Source: a virus. Taken from it: DNA of 49,964 nucleotides. Shown here piece by piece: positions 43,072 to 49,964 of this stretch (positions are counted from its first letter, which is position 1; every line of letters starts with the position of its first letter). The notes under the pieces were generated by a model, which saw only the letters and a program-made list of their open reading frames with translations, searched no databases and was not told where the DNA came from. The stretch lies in the IMG/VR virus record IMGVR_UViG_3300035564_000046, positions 1 to 49,964 of that record. One strand, given 5' to 3'. The position numbers and the translations under genes are program-made.

Positions 43072-43776
43072 ATGAGAATCGTTATCAACCGACTGCCGAA
43101 TATAGTCACCGCCCCGCGACCATTGGCCCTTTACGACAGGCCAAAAGTGGAGCCGGTGGTGAGGGAGTACAAAGCTTTCGTGCCGGTTGTGAGGAAGGGC
43201 GAGGGTTGCTCAGGGTGCCCCTACAAGGGAATCGGCGTGGGCAACTGCCTGGACTGGGTTGGATCTGATCCCAAGATCGCCGTGATGCTTGAGGCGCCGG
43301 GAGAGACTGAGATCGAAGAGGGGGTTCCTCTGTCTGGTAAGGCTGGGCAGTTGTGGTGTCACTGGTTGTTGGAGAGCAACGGGTACACGCGGGAGAACTG
43401 TGTCGTCTGCAATACCCTAAGGTGCCGCCCCAAGGGAGTAGGGAAGGCGAAGGACAAGTGGAATCAGTACCCGACTGGTAAGCTTCGGGCGCAAGCAGAG
43501 GCGTACTGTAGGCAGTACGACGACAAGCTGATCGCCTGGGGGCCGGATGTGTTTGTCGCCACGATGCACCCTGCGGCGTTGCTAAGGACACCGGCCTTCG
43601 TCGGGTTGGTACAGGCCGACATGGCAAAAGCCTTCCGTCTGGCCGAGCGTGGGTACAAGCCGCTCGTGTTGATGGGGGACAAGGCGATGGGATTGTGCGC
43701 CCCCTGGCTGGTGGGAGGGGTGAAGGCGTGGCGGGGGCATTGGTGGTTTGGGAGTTTGTTTAGGAGATACTCATGA
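43072..43776 (+). CDS. Uracil-DNA glycosylase-like protein (family 4/5 type)
   Basis: A 234-residue protein. CSGC at 46-49 and further Cys (59, 110, 113, 118, 146) suit an iron-sulfur site. 'LEAPGETEIEEGVPLSGKAG' (73-92) is the family-4 motif with the water-activating region, 'VCNTLRCRP' follows, and 'TMHPAALLRTP' (164-174) is the second active-site motif. The strand 'PLVLMGDKAM' (197-206) and the 'WRGHW' segment, which normally come before the HP motif, appear after it. I use ATG 43072 below the promoter. It could remove uracil from phage DNA or act as a modified-base enzyme. Confidence 0.78.
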   Translation: MRIVINRLPNIVTAPRPLALYDRPKVEPVVREYKAFVPVVRKGEGCSGCPYKGIGVGNCLDWVGSDPKIAVMLEAPGETEIEEGVPLSGKAGQLWCHWLLESNGYTRENCVVCNTLRCRPKGVGKAKDKWNQYPTGKLRAQAEAYCRQYDDKLIAWGPDVFVATMHPAALLRTPAFVGLVQADMAKAFRLAERGYKPLVLMGDKAMGLCAPWLVGGVKAWRGHWWFGSLFRRYS

Positions 43777-43994
43777 GCAGAGTCATTGACACAAAAGTCC
43801 GGGTCTTGATCCACGAGGAGAACGGCGAGGACTACAAGAAGAAGTTCGCACCTGATGGCCGTCGTTTAGTGGTTAAGAGTCACTGGAACGACCCCGACAT
43901 GGTTGTCATTTCACTGGACGGTCTTAATGACAACGGCAGCATCACGGTGATGACCGATGACCTTGTGCGGGCCTTGAACAAGGTGCAGCGGTAA
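43773..43994 (+). CDS. Hypothetical protein (73 aa)
   Basis: A 73-residue alpha/beta protein (MSRVIDTKVRVLIHEENGED) that overlaps the glycosylase stop by ATGA. Beta strand 'DMVVISLDGLNDNGSITVM' is clear. Unknown. Confidence 0.65.
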   Translation: MSRVIDTKVRVLIHEENGEDYKKKFAPDGRRLVVKSHWNDPDMVVISLDGLNDNGSITVMTDDLVRALNKVQR

Positions 43995-44036
43995 GACCCC
44001 GAACATCGACTTTTGTAGTAGGGAGGATTCTGGGTT

Positions 44037-44324
44037 ATGATTCGAATACCGTGGGTGTCATGCGATGGCACGAAGGGTACAGAAATCATGATTCGGGCAT
44101 TCCGTTGTTCAGATTGCGGCCAGATGTATGAGGCCGACGTTAAGAGTAAGGAAGACGAGAGGGCCATGTTGGCTTCCACATGCCTCACTGCCGGGTGTCG
44201 AGGGGAGATTCTAACTCCCGAGGAAGCCAGAAAGAGATTCCAACATGGCAACAAACCTGTCTGTCCTATTGGGTGGTCGTGGAAAAGGGTCTACAACACC
44301 ACCGCGACCGCTGCCGCAGCCTAA
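44037..44324 (+). CDS. Zinc-ribbon-like protein (95 aa)
   Basis: A 95-residue protein with GGGAGGA before the ATG. 'FRCSDCGQMYEAD' and 'STCLTAGCRGEI' give a four-Cys ribbon. The last 27 codons overlap the next gene. Possibly a small nucleic-acid-binding or regulatory protein. Confidence 0.6.
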   Translation: MIRIPWVSCDGTKGTEIMIRAFRCSDCGQMYEADVKSKEDERAMLASTCLTAGCRGEILTPEEARKRFQHGNKPVCPIGWSWKRVYNTTATAAAA

Positions 44325-44655
44325 GATGGAGGCTCCTGAAGGCCTGGAGGAGATGAAGGAGTACGAGGACCCCGAAGAGGCCCCCGATCCAATCCACTGC
44401 GTTGACTGCCGACACTACGGATCCCTACGTAACTCTGGTGGTTTCGGCGCCTGCCTGCGGATCACGGTCGAGCCCGAGGACGCTGACGAGCAGCCAGCCT
44501 TCATTGCTGGTGGAGATGGGGCTCTGCTGGTGACGCCGGGATTCGGATGCCTTGCAGGAGAACCAGTGAGCGAAGACGACGCGGCGGAATCACCGGAGGA
44601 CCAGGAAGAGGCTCCTCTCCCGGAAGGTGGTCCAGACTTTGCAGAAGCGGCGTAG
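44245..44655 (+). CDS. Acidic Cys-motif protein (136 aa)
   Basis: A 136-residue acidic protein. 'HCVDCRHYG' and two more Cys ('FGACLRI', 'FGCLAGE') could hold a metal ion; both ends are Pro/Glu-rich. ATG 44245 follows AAGAG; an alternative ATG at 44326 just after the previous stop would avoid the 80-base overlap. It overlaps the polymerase start by 29 bases. Confidence 0.6.
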   Translation: MATNLSVLLGGRGKGSTTPPRPLPQPKMEAPEGLEEMKEYEDPEEAPDPIHCVDCRHYGSLRNSGGFGACLRITVEPEDADEQPAFIAGGDGALLVTPGFGCLAGEPVSEDDAAESPEDQEEAPLPEGGPDFAEAA

Positions 44656-46762
44656 GAACCTACCCTCACACGAGACGTTCGGGCTGCCAAGGCATATCGA
44701 GAAGTACAGTACACGTTACGACCCGTTCCCGGCGTACATCCAAGATTCTCCTGAAGGGCTGACGGCTGTTGTTGAGGCGTGCCGAGTTGCCGGGTCGCCA
44801 GTTGGGTTGGATCTTGAGTTCAACCCGAGTACAGGTAAGCCTCATATCCTTGGCCTCGCCTCACCGTACCTGTGCGCTGCGGCGGCGTTCAACAAAGGCG
44901 ACACCGAACGGTTGGTGAAGGACATTCTTGACCACAATCTGAAGATGGTTGGGCACGCTGTCATGGATGCCGACCGGCCTATTCTGCAGAACGTGGACAT
45001 TGAGACTCCCCTTGAAGCGTGGATCGACTCCATGCTGGAGTTCTACATTCTGAACTCTCACTACTGTTCGGCGCCGGGTAAAGAGGACAATGAAGATGAC
45101 CCTGGGGCTTTGGGGTTGATGAATCTGTGGACATGCGCCAGTCAGTACACCGACCTGCCGCAGTGGAAGATCTGCCGGGGTGCTGGTTGCTTTGGCCCCT
45201 GCCCGGAGCACGAGGAGAAGTGGTACTGCGCGGTAGACGCTTGGGCCGGGCTACAATCCCACACCGCCATGGCGCCGGTCATTGCACAGCACGCTCAGGG
45301 AAAGCTCCTGGAGAACCTGCAGAAGGTCGCTGTCTACTGCGGCTTGATGACAAAGCAGGGAATCAAGATCGACCGTGATGTCATCGCCCGCCTGGAGGAA
45401 CAGATCCAAGGCCGGAAGGCATTGCTGTTCCCTAGCGAGATGCGCTTGAGAACAGAGCGATGTAAGAAGGAAACAAAGGTCTGGTTGACGCCGTTCAACC
45501 CGAACGCCCCGACTCAAGTTGCCCAATACTTCAAGGACCACGGGGTAAATCTGGGCGCCAAGGGGACGACGGATCGCAACGTCATCCGCAAGGCTTTGGA
45601 GCGGGAGCTGAAGAAGCTGCACGTCGATTACACCGTGGACAAGGCCGGTGGGATTGAGTTGATCGAGCCCGAGTTGGTGACGCTGCCAGAGCCGATTGAG
45701 ATGCTCTACAACGTGGACCAGTACAAGCGCGCGGGGAAGGGCCTGCAATCCTGGTTCGACGATTCCTACTTCCACGAGGACGGGCTGTTGCACCCGAGGT
45801 TCATTGTGCCTGGGACGATTACAGGCAGGCTGGCAAGCTCGAATCCCAACTTCCAATCGATTCCTCGGGTGGGCTTTGGCGCGCTGGTCCGGGCGGCGGT
45901 CGTTCCTAGGTCAGATAAGCTGAGGCTGGCCAAGATGGACAAGAGTCAACTTGAGTTGCGCGTGTGCCTGTACTACGCTGGCGTCCAGGAGGATCTTGGT
46001 GCGGATGCGTTCGCTTGGCTGGTACGTCAGTCTGGTGGCAGATTCAAGGCGCCCGCCGATAGGTTGTTCAACGGCAAGGAACGCGACGTAGCGAAGTCGG
46101 TTAGCCATGCGTTCGACTACCTTGAGGGTCTTGATCTGGTGGACCCAAGGGATCTCGCCAAGGACCGCTACAAGAAAGAGATTGCTTACGGTGCCCGCAA
46201 GGTCTTTGACGGCTGTCAAGGCCGCGAGGAGTGGACGTTTCGAGGACAGGTGGTGACGTTCACTGGGGCGAATCTGGCCGAGAGACTCTTTGGAGACAAG
46301 GGCCTGGGGTTTCGCAAGCAGGCGTTGGAAATCCAGGAAATCTACGCCGAACGCTTCCCCTCGATTCGTGGCTGGCACAAAAGCCTCTCCACAGCAATCG
46401 AACGTGATGGTTGCGTTCAGTCAATCACCGGGCGTAGAATTGAACTGAAGGGACGGCCAGCAGACGACCTGAAGCTTGCGGCAGCCTTCCTGGGACAGGG
46501 GGGCGGGGCGGATGAGGTTCAGGAGCATATGCGGTACGCCTTCGATGAAGGGAAGATTGCTCTTGCCCAAATCCACGACGAACTGGTCATGGAGATCGAC
46601 AAATCCTGGTCGGTCGAACAGGCATACAAACACTTTGACTTCTTCGTTTGTCCATCTGTCACCTTTGGCGGGATCGTGTTTCCTGGAAAACTGTCCCTGG
46701 GTGACAATTGGGCAAAGTATCACCCCGAGCTTAATCCGCAAGGACTGGTGGAACTTCAATGA
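44627..46762 (+). CDS. DNA polymerase, family A with 3'-5' exonuclease
   Basis: A 711-residue polymerase. Exonuclease motifs: 'VGLDLEFN' (D62, E64), 'VGHAVMDAD' near 108-116, and YCAVD (Y200, D204). Polymerase motif A is 'MDKSQLELRV' near 436-446 (usual DYSQIELR, Tyr replaced by Lys), motif B 'RDVAKSVSHAFDYLEG' near 486-501 (R, K and Y kept), motif C 'QIHDELVMEI' near 648. No 5'-3' exonuclease domain. A CxxxxC...CPxH insert lies at about 183-195. The start is uncertain: GTG 44627, or TTG 44639. It replicates the phage genome. Confidence 0.93.
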   Translation: MVQTLQKRRRNLPSHETFGLPRHIEKYSTRYDPFPAYIQDSPEGLTAVVEACRVAGSPVGLDLEFNPSTGKPHILGLASPYLCAAAAFNKGDTERLVKDILDHNLKMVGHAVMDADRPILQNVDIETPLEAWIDSMLEFYILNSHYCSAPGKEDNEDDPGALGLMNLWTCASQYTDLPQWKICRGAGCFGPCPEHEEKWYCAVDAWAGLQSHTAMAPVIAQHAQGKLLENLQKVAVYCGLMTKQGIKIDRDVIARLEEQIQGRKALLFPSEMRLRTERCKKETKVWLTPFNPNAPTQVAQYFKDHGVNLGAKGTTDRNVIRKALERELKKLHVDYTVDKAGGIELIEPELVTLPEPIEMLYNVDQYKRAGKGLQSWFDDSYFHEDGLLHPRFIVPGTITGRLASSNPNFQSIPRVGFGALVRAAVVPRSDKLRLAKMDKSQLELRVCLYYAGVQEDLGADAFAWLVRQSGGRFKAPADRLFNGKERDVAKSVSHAFDYLEGLDLVDPRDLAKDRYKKEIAYGARKVFDGCQGREEWTFRGQVVTFTGANLAERLFGDKGLGFRKQALEIQEIYAERFPSIRGWHKSLSTAIERDGCVQSITGRRIELKGRPADDLKLAAAFLGQGGGADEVQEHMRYAFDEGKIALAQIHDELVMEIDKSWSVEQAYKHFDFFVCPSVTFGGIVFPGKLSLGDNWAKYHPELNPQGLVELQ

Positions 46763-47301
46763 TCTCGCCTGAAGCCCGTAGCTTTGACCGCATTCTCACC
46801 GAAGGTGTTGAGGCAAGCCTGCGCCAACTCGGCGTGGCCAGCCCCATGCGGCTGGCACAACTGCGGTCCTATGCGGGGGCGATTGGCGAGAGCCTGTTCT
46901 ACCACGTCTTCGCCGGGGCGCTGACGGGGCAGGAATTGATGTGCGCAATGATGGGAGCCACAAGGTATGTTCGAGAGAAAATCCGAGTCGCTGAGCGAGA
47001 GATTGCTAAGATTAAAGCTTCCGAGGATAAAGCCATCCAAGAAGCAGGTGGAGGAGATCGCCCGGTGGGAGAAGCGGTGGAGGGAGTTGGGGTACGAGAA
47101 CCAGGAGAGGGAGTACTACGACAATGCCCAGTTCCGAATGGCCCTCCCCCCGACAACAGCGCAGGTGACGGAGAAGTACGGAGAGACGGGGGTAAGCAAC
47201 GCCGGGCTGGTAATTCTGACGTCGGGGGACGGAGAGAAGTTCGGCGACGGCGGGTTCCGAAAGTTCAAAGACCGAAAGTTTCGGGCAAGGAGACCAAATG
47301 A
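46759..47301 (+). CDS. Hypothetical protein with dual-frame C-terminal region (180 aa)
   Basis: Starts ATGA over the polymerase stop. Residues 1-95 look like a normal helical protein (SLRQLGVASPMRLAQLRSYA), while residues about 98-180 are low-complexity Gly/Arg/Glu and look like a shifted frame. The stop overlaps the phosphoesterase start (ATGA), which supports this end. Within the second half another frame looks better (see 46967-47300). Confidence 0.55.
   Translation: MISPEARSFDRILTEGVEASLRQLGVASPMRLAQLRSYAGAIGESLFYHVFAGALTGQELMCAMMGATRYVREKIRVAEREIAKIKASEDKAIQEAGGGDRPVGEAVEGVGVREPGEGVLRQCPVPNGPPPDNSAGDGEVRRDGGKQRRAGNSDVGGRREVRRRRVPKVQRPKVSGKETK
46967..47300 (+). other. Overlapping reading frame with protein-like content
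   Basis: In frame +2 relative to the gene at 46759, ATG 46967 opens a stretch with clear coding bias (KKQVEEIARWEKRWRELGYE, 'FRMALPPTTAQVTEKYGETG'). It has no stop until 47503, inside the phosphoesterase gene, where its sequence turns random. Either a nested gene with an unusual end, a programmed frameshift from the 46759 frame, or a sequence error. Confidence 0.45.
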
Positions 47302-48074
47302 GAATCAGCCTTCCCCACACGGGGATCTCACAGGTAGTCGTGCTGCCGGATGTTCACATTCCAGTCCACGACAAGAGGTCGGTGGACGCGGTGATGACGT
47401 ATGTCAAGAGGCAGAGGGGGCTACTGGCAGTTGTGATCCTGGGGGATCTCCTGGACCTGAACTGCATCTCGGCGCACAACAAGAACAACCTGCGGGCGCT
47501 TGAGCGGGAGCGGATAACGGCTGACTATGCAGCGGCAAGAGAGTTCTTGACTGACTTGCGAAAAGCTGTTGGGCCTCGTACCCATATCGTCTGGTTGCAG
47601 GGCAATCATGAGGAGCGCGTGGAGCGGTTCATCAACGCTTGCCCGAGCCTGGAGGGCGCCCTGGAGATCGAGCGGAATTTGGGGTTGGAGCGGTTGAAGG
47701 TGGTTTGGGTTCCGTTCCAATCGACCGGCGAGAGCGTGGATCTTGGCAAGGCCACGTTCATCCACGGGCTCTATGTCAACGAGATGCACGCGAAGAAGCA
47801 TGTCCTGGCGTGGCAGAAGAACGTCTTCTACGGCCACACCCATGACGTACAGTGCTATCCCCTGGTGTCCAGGGGCGACAACCACACGAAAGTCGGGCAG
47901 AGTTTGGGATGTCTCTGTGCGTACAACCAGTCGTACATGAAGGGCAAGCCGACGAAATGGCAGCAGGCTTTCGGGGTGTTCTACTTCCAGCCGAGCGGCC
48001 AGTTCAACTACTACATCCCGCAGATTTTCAACCATCGGTTCATTGGGCCGGATGGGAGGGAGTATCAAGGATGA
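47298..48074 (+). CDS. Metallophosphoesterase (calcineurin-like)
   Basis: A 258-residue protein with the full dimetal set: 'LPDVHIPVHD' (DxH) near 17-26, 'ILGDLLDL' (GDxxD), 'GNHEERV' (GNHE), FIHG and 'FYGHTHDV' (GHxH). Ser/Thr phosphatase-fold enzymes of this type act as nucleases or phosphatases; phage versions often sit near replication genes. It overlaps both neighbours by ATGA-type contacts. The substrate is unknown. Confidence 0.88.
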   Translation: MRISLPHTGISQVVVLPDVHIPVHDKRSVDAVMTYVKRQRGLLAVVILGDLLDLNCISAHNKNNLRALERERITADYAAAREFLTDLRKAVGPRTHIVWLQGNHEERVERFINACPSLEGALEIERNLGLERLKVVWVPFQSTGESVDLGKATFIHGLYVNEMHAKKHVLAWQKNVFYGHTHDVQCYPLVSRGDNHTKVGQSLGCLCAYNQSYMKGKPTKWQQAFGVFYFQPSGQFNYYIPQIFNHRFIGPDGREYQG

Positions 48075-48280
48075 ATGATCTCTACGGAACACTCCCCAAT
48101 GTCATCAAAGGTTGGGGGATTATCAACAGGAACCGCACGCATTTCCGGGTGCAGGACCACGATGGCACACCGAGGGTATTCCCGACAAGGAAGGAAGCCT
48201 CTGGGTATGTCTGGGACCGCGACGTGATTGTGCGCGTGAAGGTGACAACGGAAGTTGTGGAGAAGAAACATGCTAAGTGA
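48071..48280 (+). CDS. Hypothetical protein (69 aa)
   Basis: A 69-residue basic alpha/beta protein (MNDLYGTLPNVIKGWGIINR) that begins in the phosphoesterase stop (ATGA) and ends in the next gene's start region. Beta strands 'THFRVQDHDGTPRVF' dominate. Unknown. Confidence 0.65.
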   Translation: MNDLYGTLPNVIKGWGIINRNRTHFRVQDHDGTPRVFPTRKEASGYVWDRDVIVRVKVTTEVVEKKHAK

Positions 48281-48818
48281 AACAAGTCAAGGAATCCTCG
48301 GGCATATCGGCGTCGATGATCTGGACATGGTGTCGGCGGTGAGATGCGTGGTCTGTGGGGCATGGAAGCAACGGGGGAGTCTTTGTCCGGGCTGTCTTGA
48401 AAAGCAGCAGCAAGCCGCCCAACAGCTTGAGCAGAAGTTGCGTTGGGACTCCTGCCCCGGCACCAAGACCATCGACCTCCGCGATCTCGACCCGAACACG
48501 CGGGCGGGTACGAAGGCGCTCCCCGTGGTCAAGCGGGAGAGCCTCGCCAGGGCGTTGGAAGATGTCGTCAACCACCCTTCGCACTACATCAGCGAGTCCG
48601 GTTTGGAAGTCATCGACGTCTGCCGGGCGTTTGGACTCATCAAAGACGCCTATCTGTTCAACGTCGTCAAGTACATCCTGCGGAACGGGCGCAAGAACAT
48701 TGTGCCTGGGCAGCAGTTAGAGGACCTCAAGAAGGCCCACAAGTACCTTGATTGGAAGATTGAAGAACTGGAGAAAGAGGAGAAGCCATGCCCGCTGCCG
48801 AGCCTACAAAGCCGCTGA
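48270..48818 (+). CDS. DUF3310 protein with N-terminal zinc finger
   Basis: A 182-residue protein. Residues about 25-45 contain CVVCGAWKQRGSLCPGC, a four-Cys zinc site. Residues about 105-165 match DUF3310: 'NHPSHYISESGLEVIDVCRA' followed by 'NVVKYILRNGRKN' and 'LEDLKKAHKYLDWKIEELE'. The family is common in phages, sometimes annotated as a nucleotide-kinase-like protein, but activity is not established. ATG 48270 has GTGGAGAAG upstream. Confidence 0.85.
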   Translation: MLSETSQGILGHIGVDDLDMVSAVRCVVCGAWKQRGSLCPGCLEKQQQAAQQLEQKLRWDSCPGTKTIDLRDLDPNTRAGTKALPVVKRESLARALEDVVNHPSHYISESGLEVIDVCRAFGLIKDAYLFNVVKYILRNGRKNIVPGQQLEDLKKAHKYLDWKIEELEKEEKPCPLPSLQSR

Positions 48819-49642
48819 ACATCTTCATCGCCAGCCCGGCTGCCTGGGGGCTGACTCATGTCAAGTTCGCCCAGTGCGTATCAGTTATGGCTTACGCCAT
48901 CGCCAAGGCCGAGTGGGACATGACGGTTTGGATGGAGGAGTCTACTTCCATCGTCAAGTTTCGCAACGCCGCCGTGGCGAACTTCCTTCGGTCGGACGCT
49001 ACGCACCTGCTGTTCCTCGACGTGGACATGGCCTGGGGAGACCCGAGCTTCATTGTCAGACTGGTGAAGCACGACAAGGACATCGTGTGTGCTGCATACT
49101 GCACGCGCGGGCCGAAGGCATCCTGGTGCTTCCGGCATGACGATCTGGCCGAGGGTGGGAACCAGAAGAACCTGTTCGTCAATGGCGAGGGGCTGGTTGA
49201 ACTCTCTCACGCGCCTACTGGAACGATGCTCATCAAGCGCGGGGTGCTGGAGCGGCTCATCGCCGCCCGCCCGGACCTGAAGATCAATCTCAACGGCGAT
49301 CCGCAGTTCGTTGGCAATGAAGGGACCTACCTGCTGTTCGACGAGCGCCCGACGCTAGGATGGCCCAAGATCCCCGGCATGCGGATGTCGGACGACTACG
49401 GCTTCTGCGAGACGTTGAAACTAACGCTCCCGGATGTTAAGATTTACTGTGACCCCAACATCACCGTCTCGCATATGTACTGGACAGCCAACACGGTGAA
49501 TCTGCAGCACGCCATCAACACGGGGACCTACGGGTTCCAGACCCAGGAAGAAATCGAAGCCTACCGCAGGAAGGTTCAAGCGGAGGCTTTGGAGGCCAGG
49601 AAAGATGATCTTGCCGGGGACGGCAGCGTTCAAAGCGGTTGA
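48788..49642 (+). CDS. GT-A-like glycosyltransferase
   Basis: A 284-residue protein. 'IVKFRNAAVANFLRSDATHL' then LFLDVDMAW supplies the DxD-type metal/sugar-nucleotide site near 75-83. 'SDDYGFCE' follows in the acceptor half, and 'HAPTGTMLIKRGVLERL' is a typical core segment of phage Anp1-like glycosyltransferases. It begins in the end of the DUF3310 gene after GAGGAG. It could glycosylate phage DNA, virion protein or host surface; no donor-synthesis genes are visible. Confidence 0.72.
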   Translation: MPAAEPTKPLNIFIASPAAWGLTHVKFAQCVSVMAYAIAKAEWDMTVWMEESTSIVKFRNAAVANFLRSDATHLLFLDVDMAWGDPSFIVRLVKHDKDIVCAAYCTRGPKASWCFRHDDLAEGGNQKNLFVNGEGLVELSHAPTGTMLIKRGVLERLIAARPDLKINLNGDPQFVGNEGTYLLFDERPTLGWPKIPGMRMSDDYGFCETLKLTLPDVKIYCDPNITVSHMYWTANTVNLQHAINTGTYGFQTQEEIEAYRRKVQAEALEARKDDLAGDGSVQSG

Positions 49643-49964
49643 GCCATGGAACGTCGTTGACCTAATTTCAAGGCCGCTGCCAAAGTCCCCATGTTGGATT
49701 GAGCCGTCTGTGCTTCCAAAAGGAGCGAAGATGCTCTTTGGTGGATGCGCCAAAGTCGGAAAGTCGATGTTACTCCTGGAAATGGCGCGTGCCCTCGCAA
49801 CGGGGTCCAAACCATTCGCGGCGCCAGCTTTGTCCGTTCCCGTGCCGACGAAGATTCTGCTCCTGGAGCAGGAAATCGGCCCCTGGGGACTGCAGAAGCG
49901 CGCCCAGACGATTCTCGCCGGGGAGAGCGCGGACATGCTGCGGGAGAATTTCCACGGGATCTCT
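49605..49964 (+). CDS. RepA/DnaB-like RecA-fold ATPase, C-terminus beyond right edge
   Basis: The first 120 residues of a protein cut by the window edge. Walker A is 'FGGCAKVGKSMLLLEMARAL' near 48-67, in the arrangement of AAA_25/RepA-like hexameric helicases ('LPKGAKMLFGGCAKVGKS'), and 'TKILLLEQEIGPWGLQKR' follows like the next strand and helix. AGGAAAG precedes the ATG inside the end of the glycosyltransferase gene. Likely a replicative helicase or loader; the remainder should lie to the right. Confidence 0.8.
   Translation, partial: MILPGTAAFKAVEPWNVVDLISRPLPKSPCWIEPSVLPKGAKMLFGGCAKVGKSMLLLEMARALATGSKPFAAPALSVPVPTKILLLEQEIGPWGLQKRAQTILAGESADMLRENFHGIS

Overview
The window is part of a lytic-looking tailed bacteriophage genome (Caudoviricetes). 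It encodes a large terminase, a long portal protein, a scaffold-like protein, an N4-gp56-type major capsid protein, many tail-fibre-like proteins, a family A DNA polymerase, a Sak4-like recombinase, a DUF3310 protein and a dense tRNA array. No integrase, excisionase, CI-like repressor, endolysin, tape measure or CRISPR array is visible. The portal size and capsid family fit a podovirus-like virion, but tail genes probably continue off the left edge, so tail type is open. Two proteins (14864-15418, 15783-17978) carry a secreted Ig-like repeat and a short Cys motif that I associate with Acidobacteriota surface proteins. The host guess is weak and rests on pattern memory only.

Layout. Positions 1-22143 are one leftward late arm. 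Read right to left it holds adsorption and fibre proteins (22143 to 12116), then the large terminase, a 269-aa protein, portal, a small protein, scaffold, a strong terminator, a separate promoter, major capsid protein, a decoration-like protein, a second terminator, and a further block of virion or lysis-type proteins that leaves the window at base 1. Positions 22216-49964 are one rightward early and middle arm: small membrane and hypothetical genes; a compositionally distinct island (24.2-28.0 kb) with an amidoligase and a class II glutamine amidotransferase; a long run of small translationally coupled unknown genes (28.1-35.9 kb); a nuclease and recombination block (35.9-39.9 kb); a tRNA and small-RNA array (39.9-42.8 kb); then uracil-DNA glycosylase, DNA polymerase, metallophosphoesterase, DUF3310 protein, a GT-A-like glycosyltransferase and a RepA/DnaB-like ATPase cut by the right edge.

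Regulation can be read directly. Rightward genes are preceded by sigma70-like promoters (TTGACA/G, 17-18 bp, a TATAAT-like hexamer) placed 5-8 nt upstream of a GAGGAG-type ribosome site. Eight leftward late genes carry a TATACT-like hexamer exactly 6 nt upstream of the Shine-Dalgarno hexamer with no recognisable -35. This suggests a phage-modified late transcription system whose mRNAs begin at the ribosome site.

Most unusual items: the amidoligase-amidotransferase island; tRNA-sized or larger RNAs in the tRNA array that keep tRNA acceptor and/or T arms but have inserted or rebuilt bodies; a uracil-DNA glycosylase and a RecB/Cas4-like nuclease whose motifs appear in permuted order; an initiator-like tRNA; and a tRNA-Asp whose G19-C56 tertiary pair has covaried to A19-U56.
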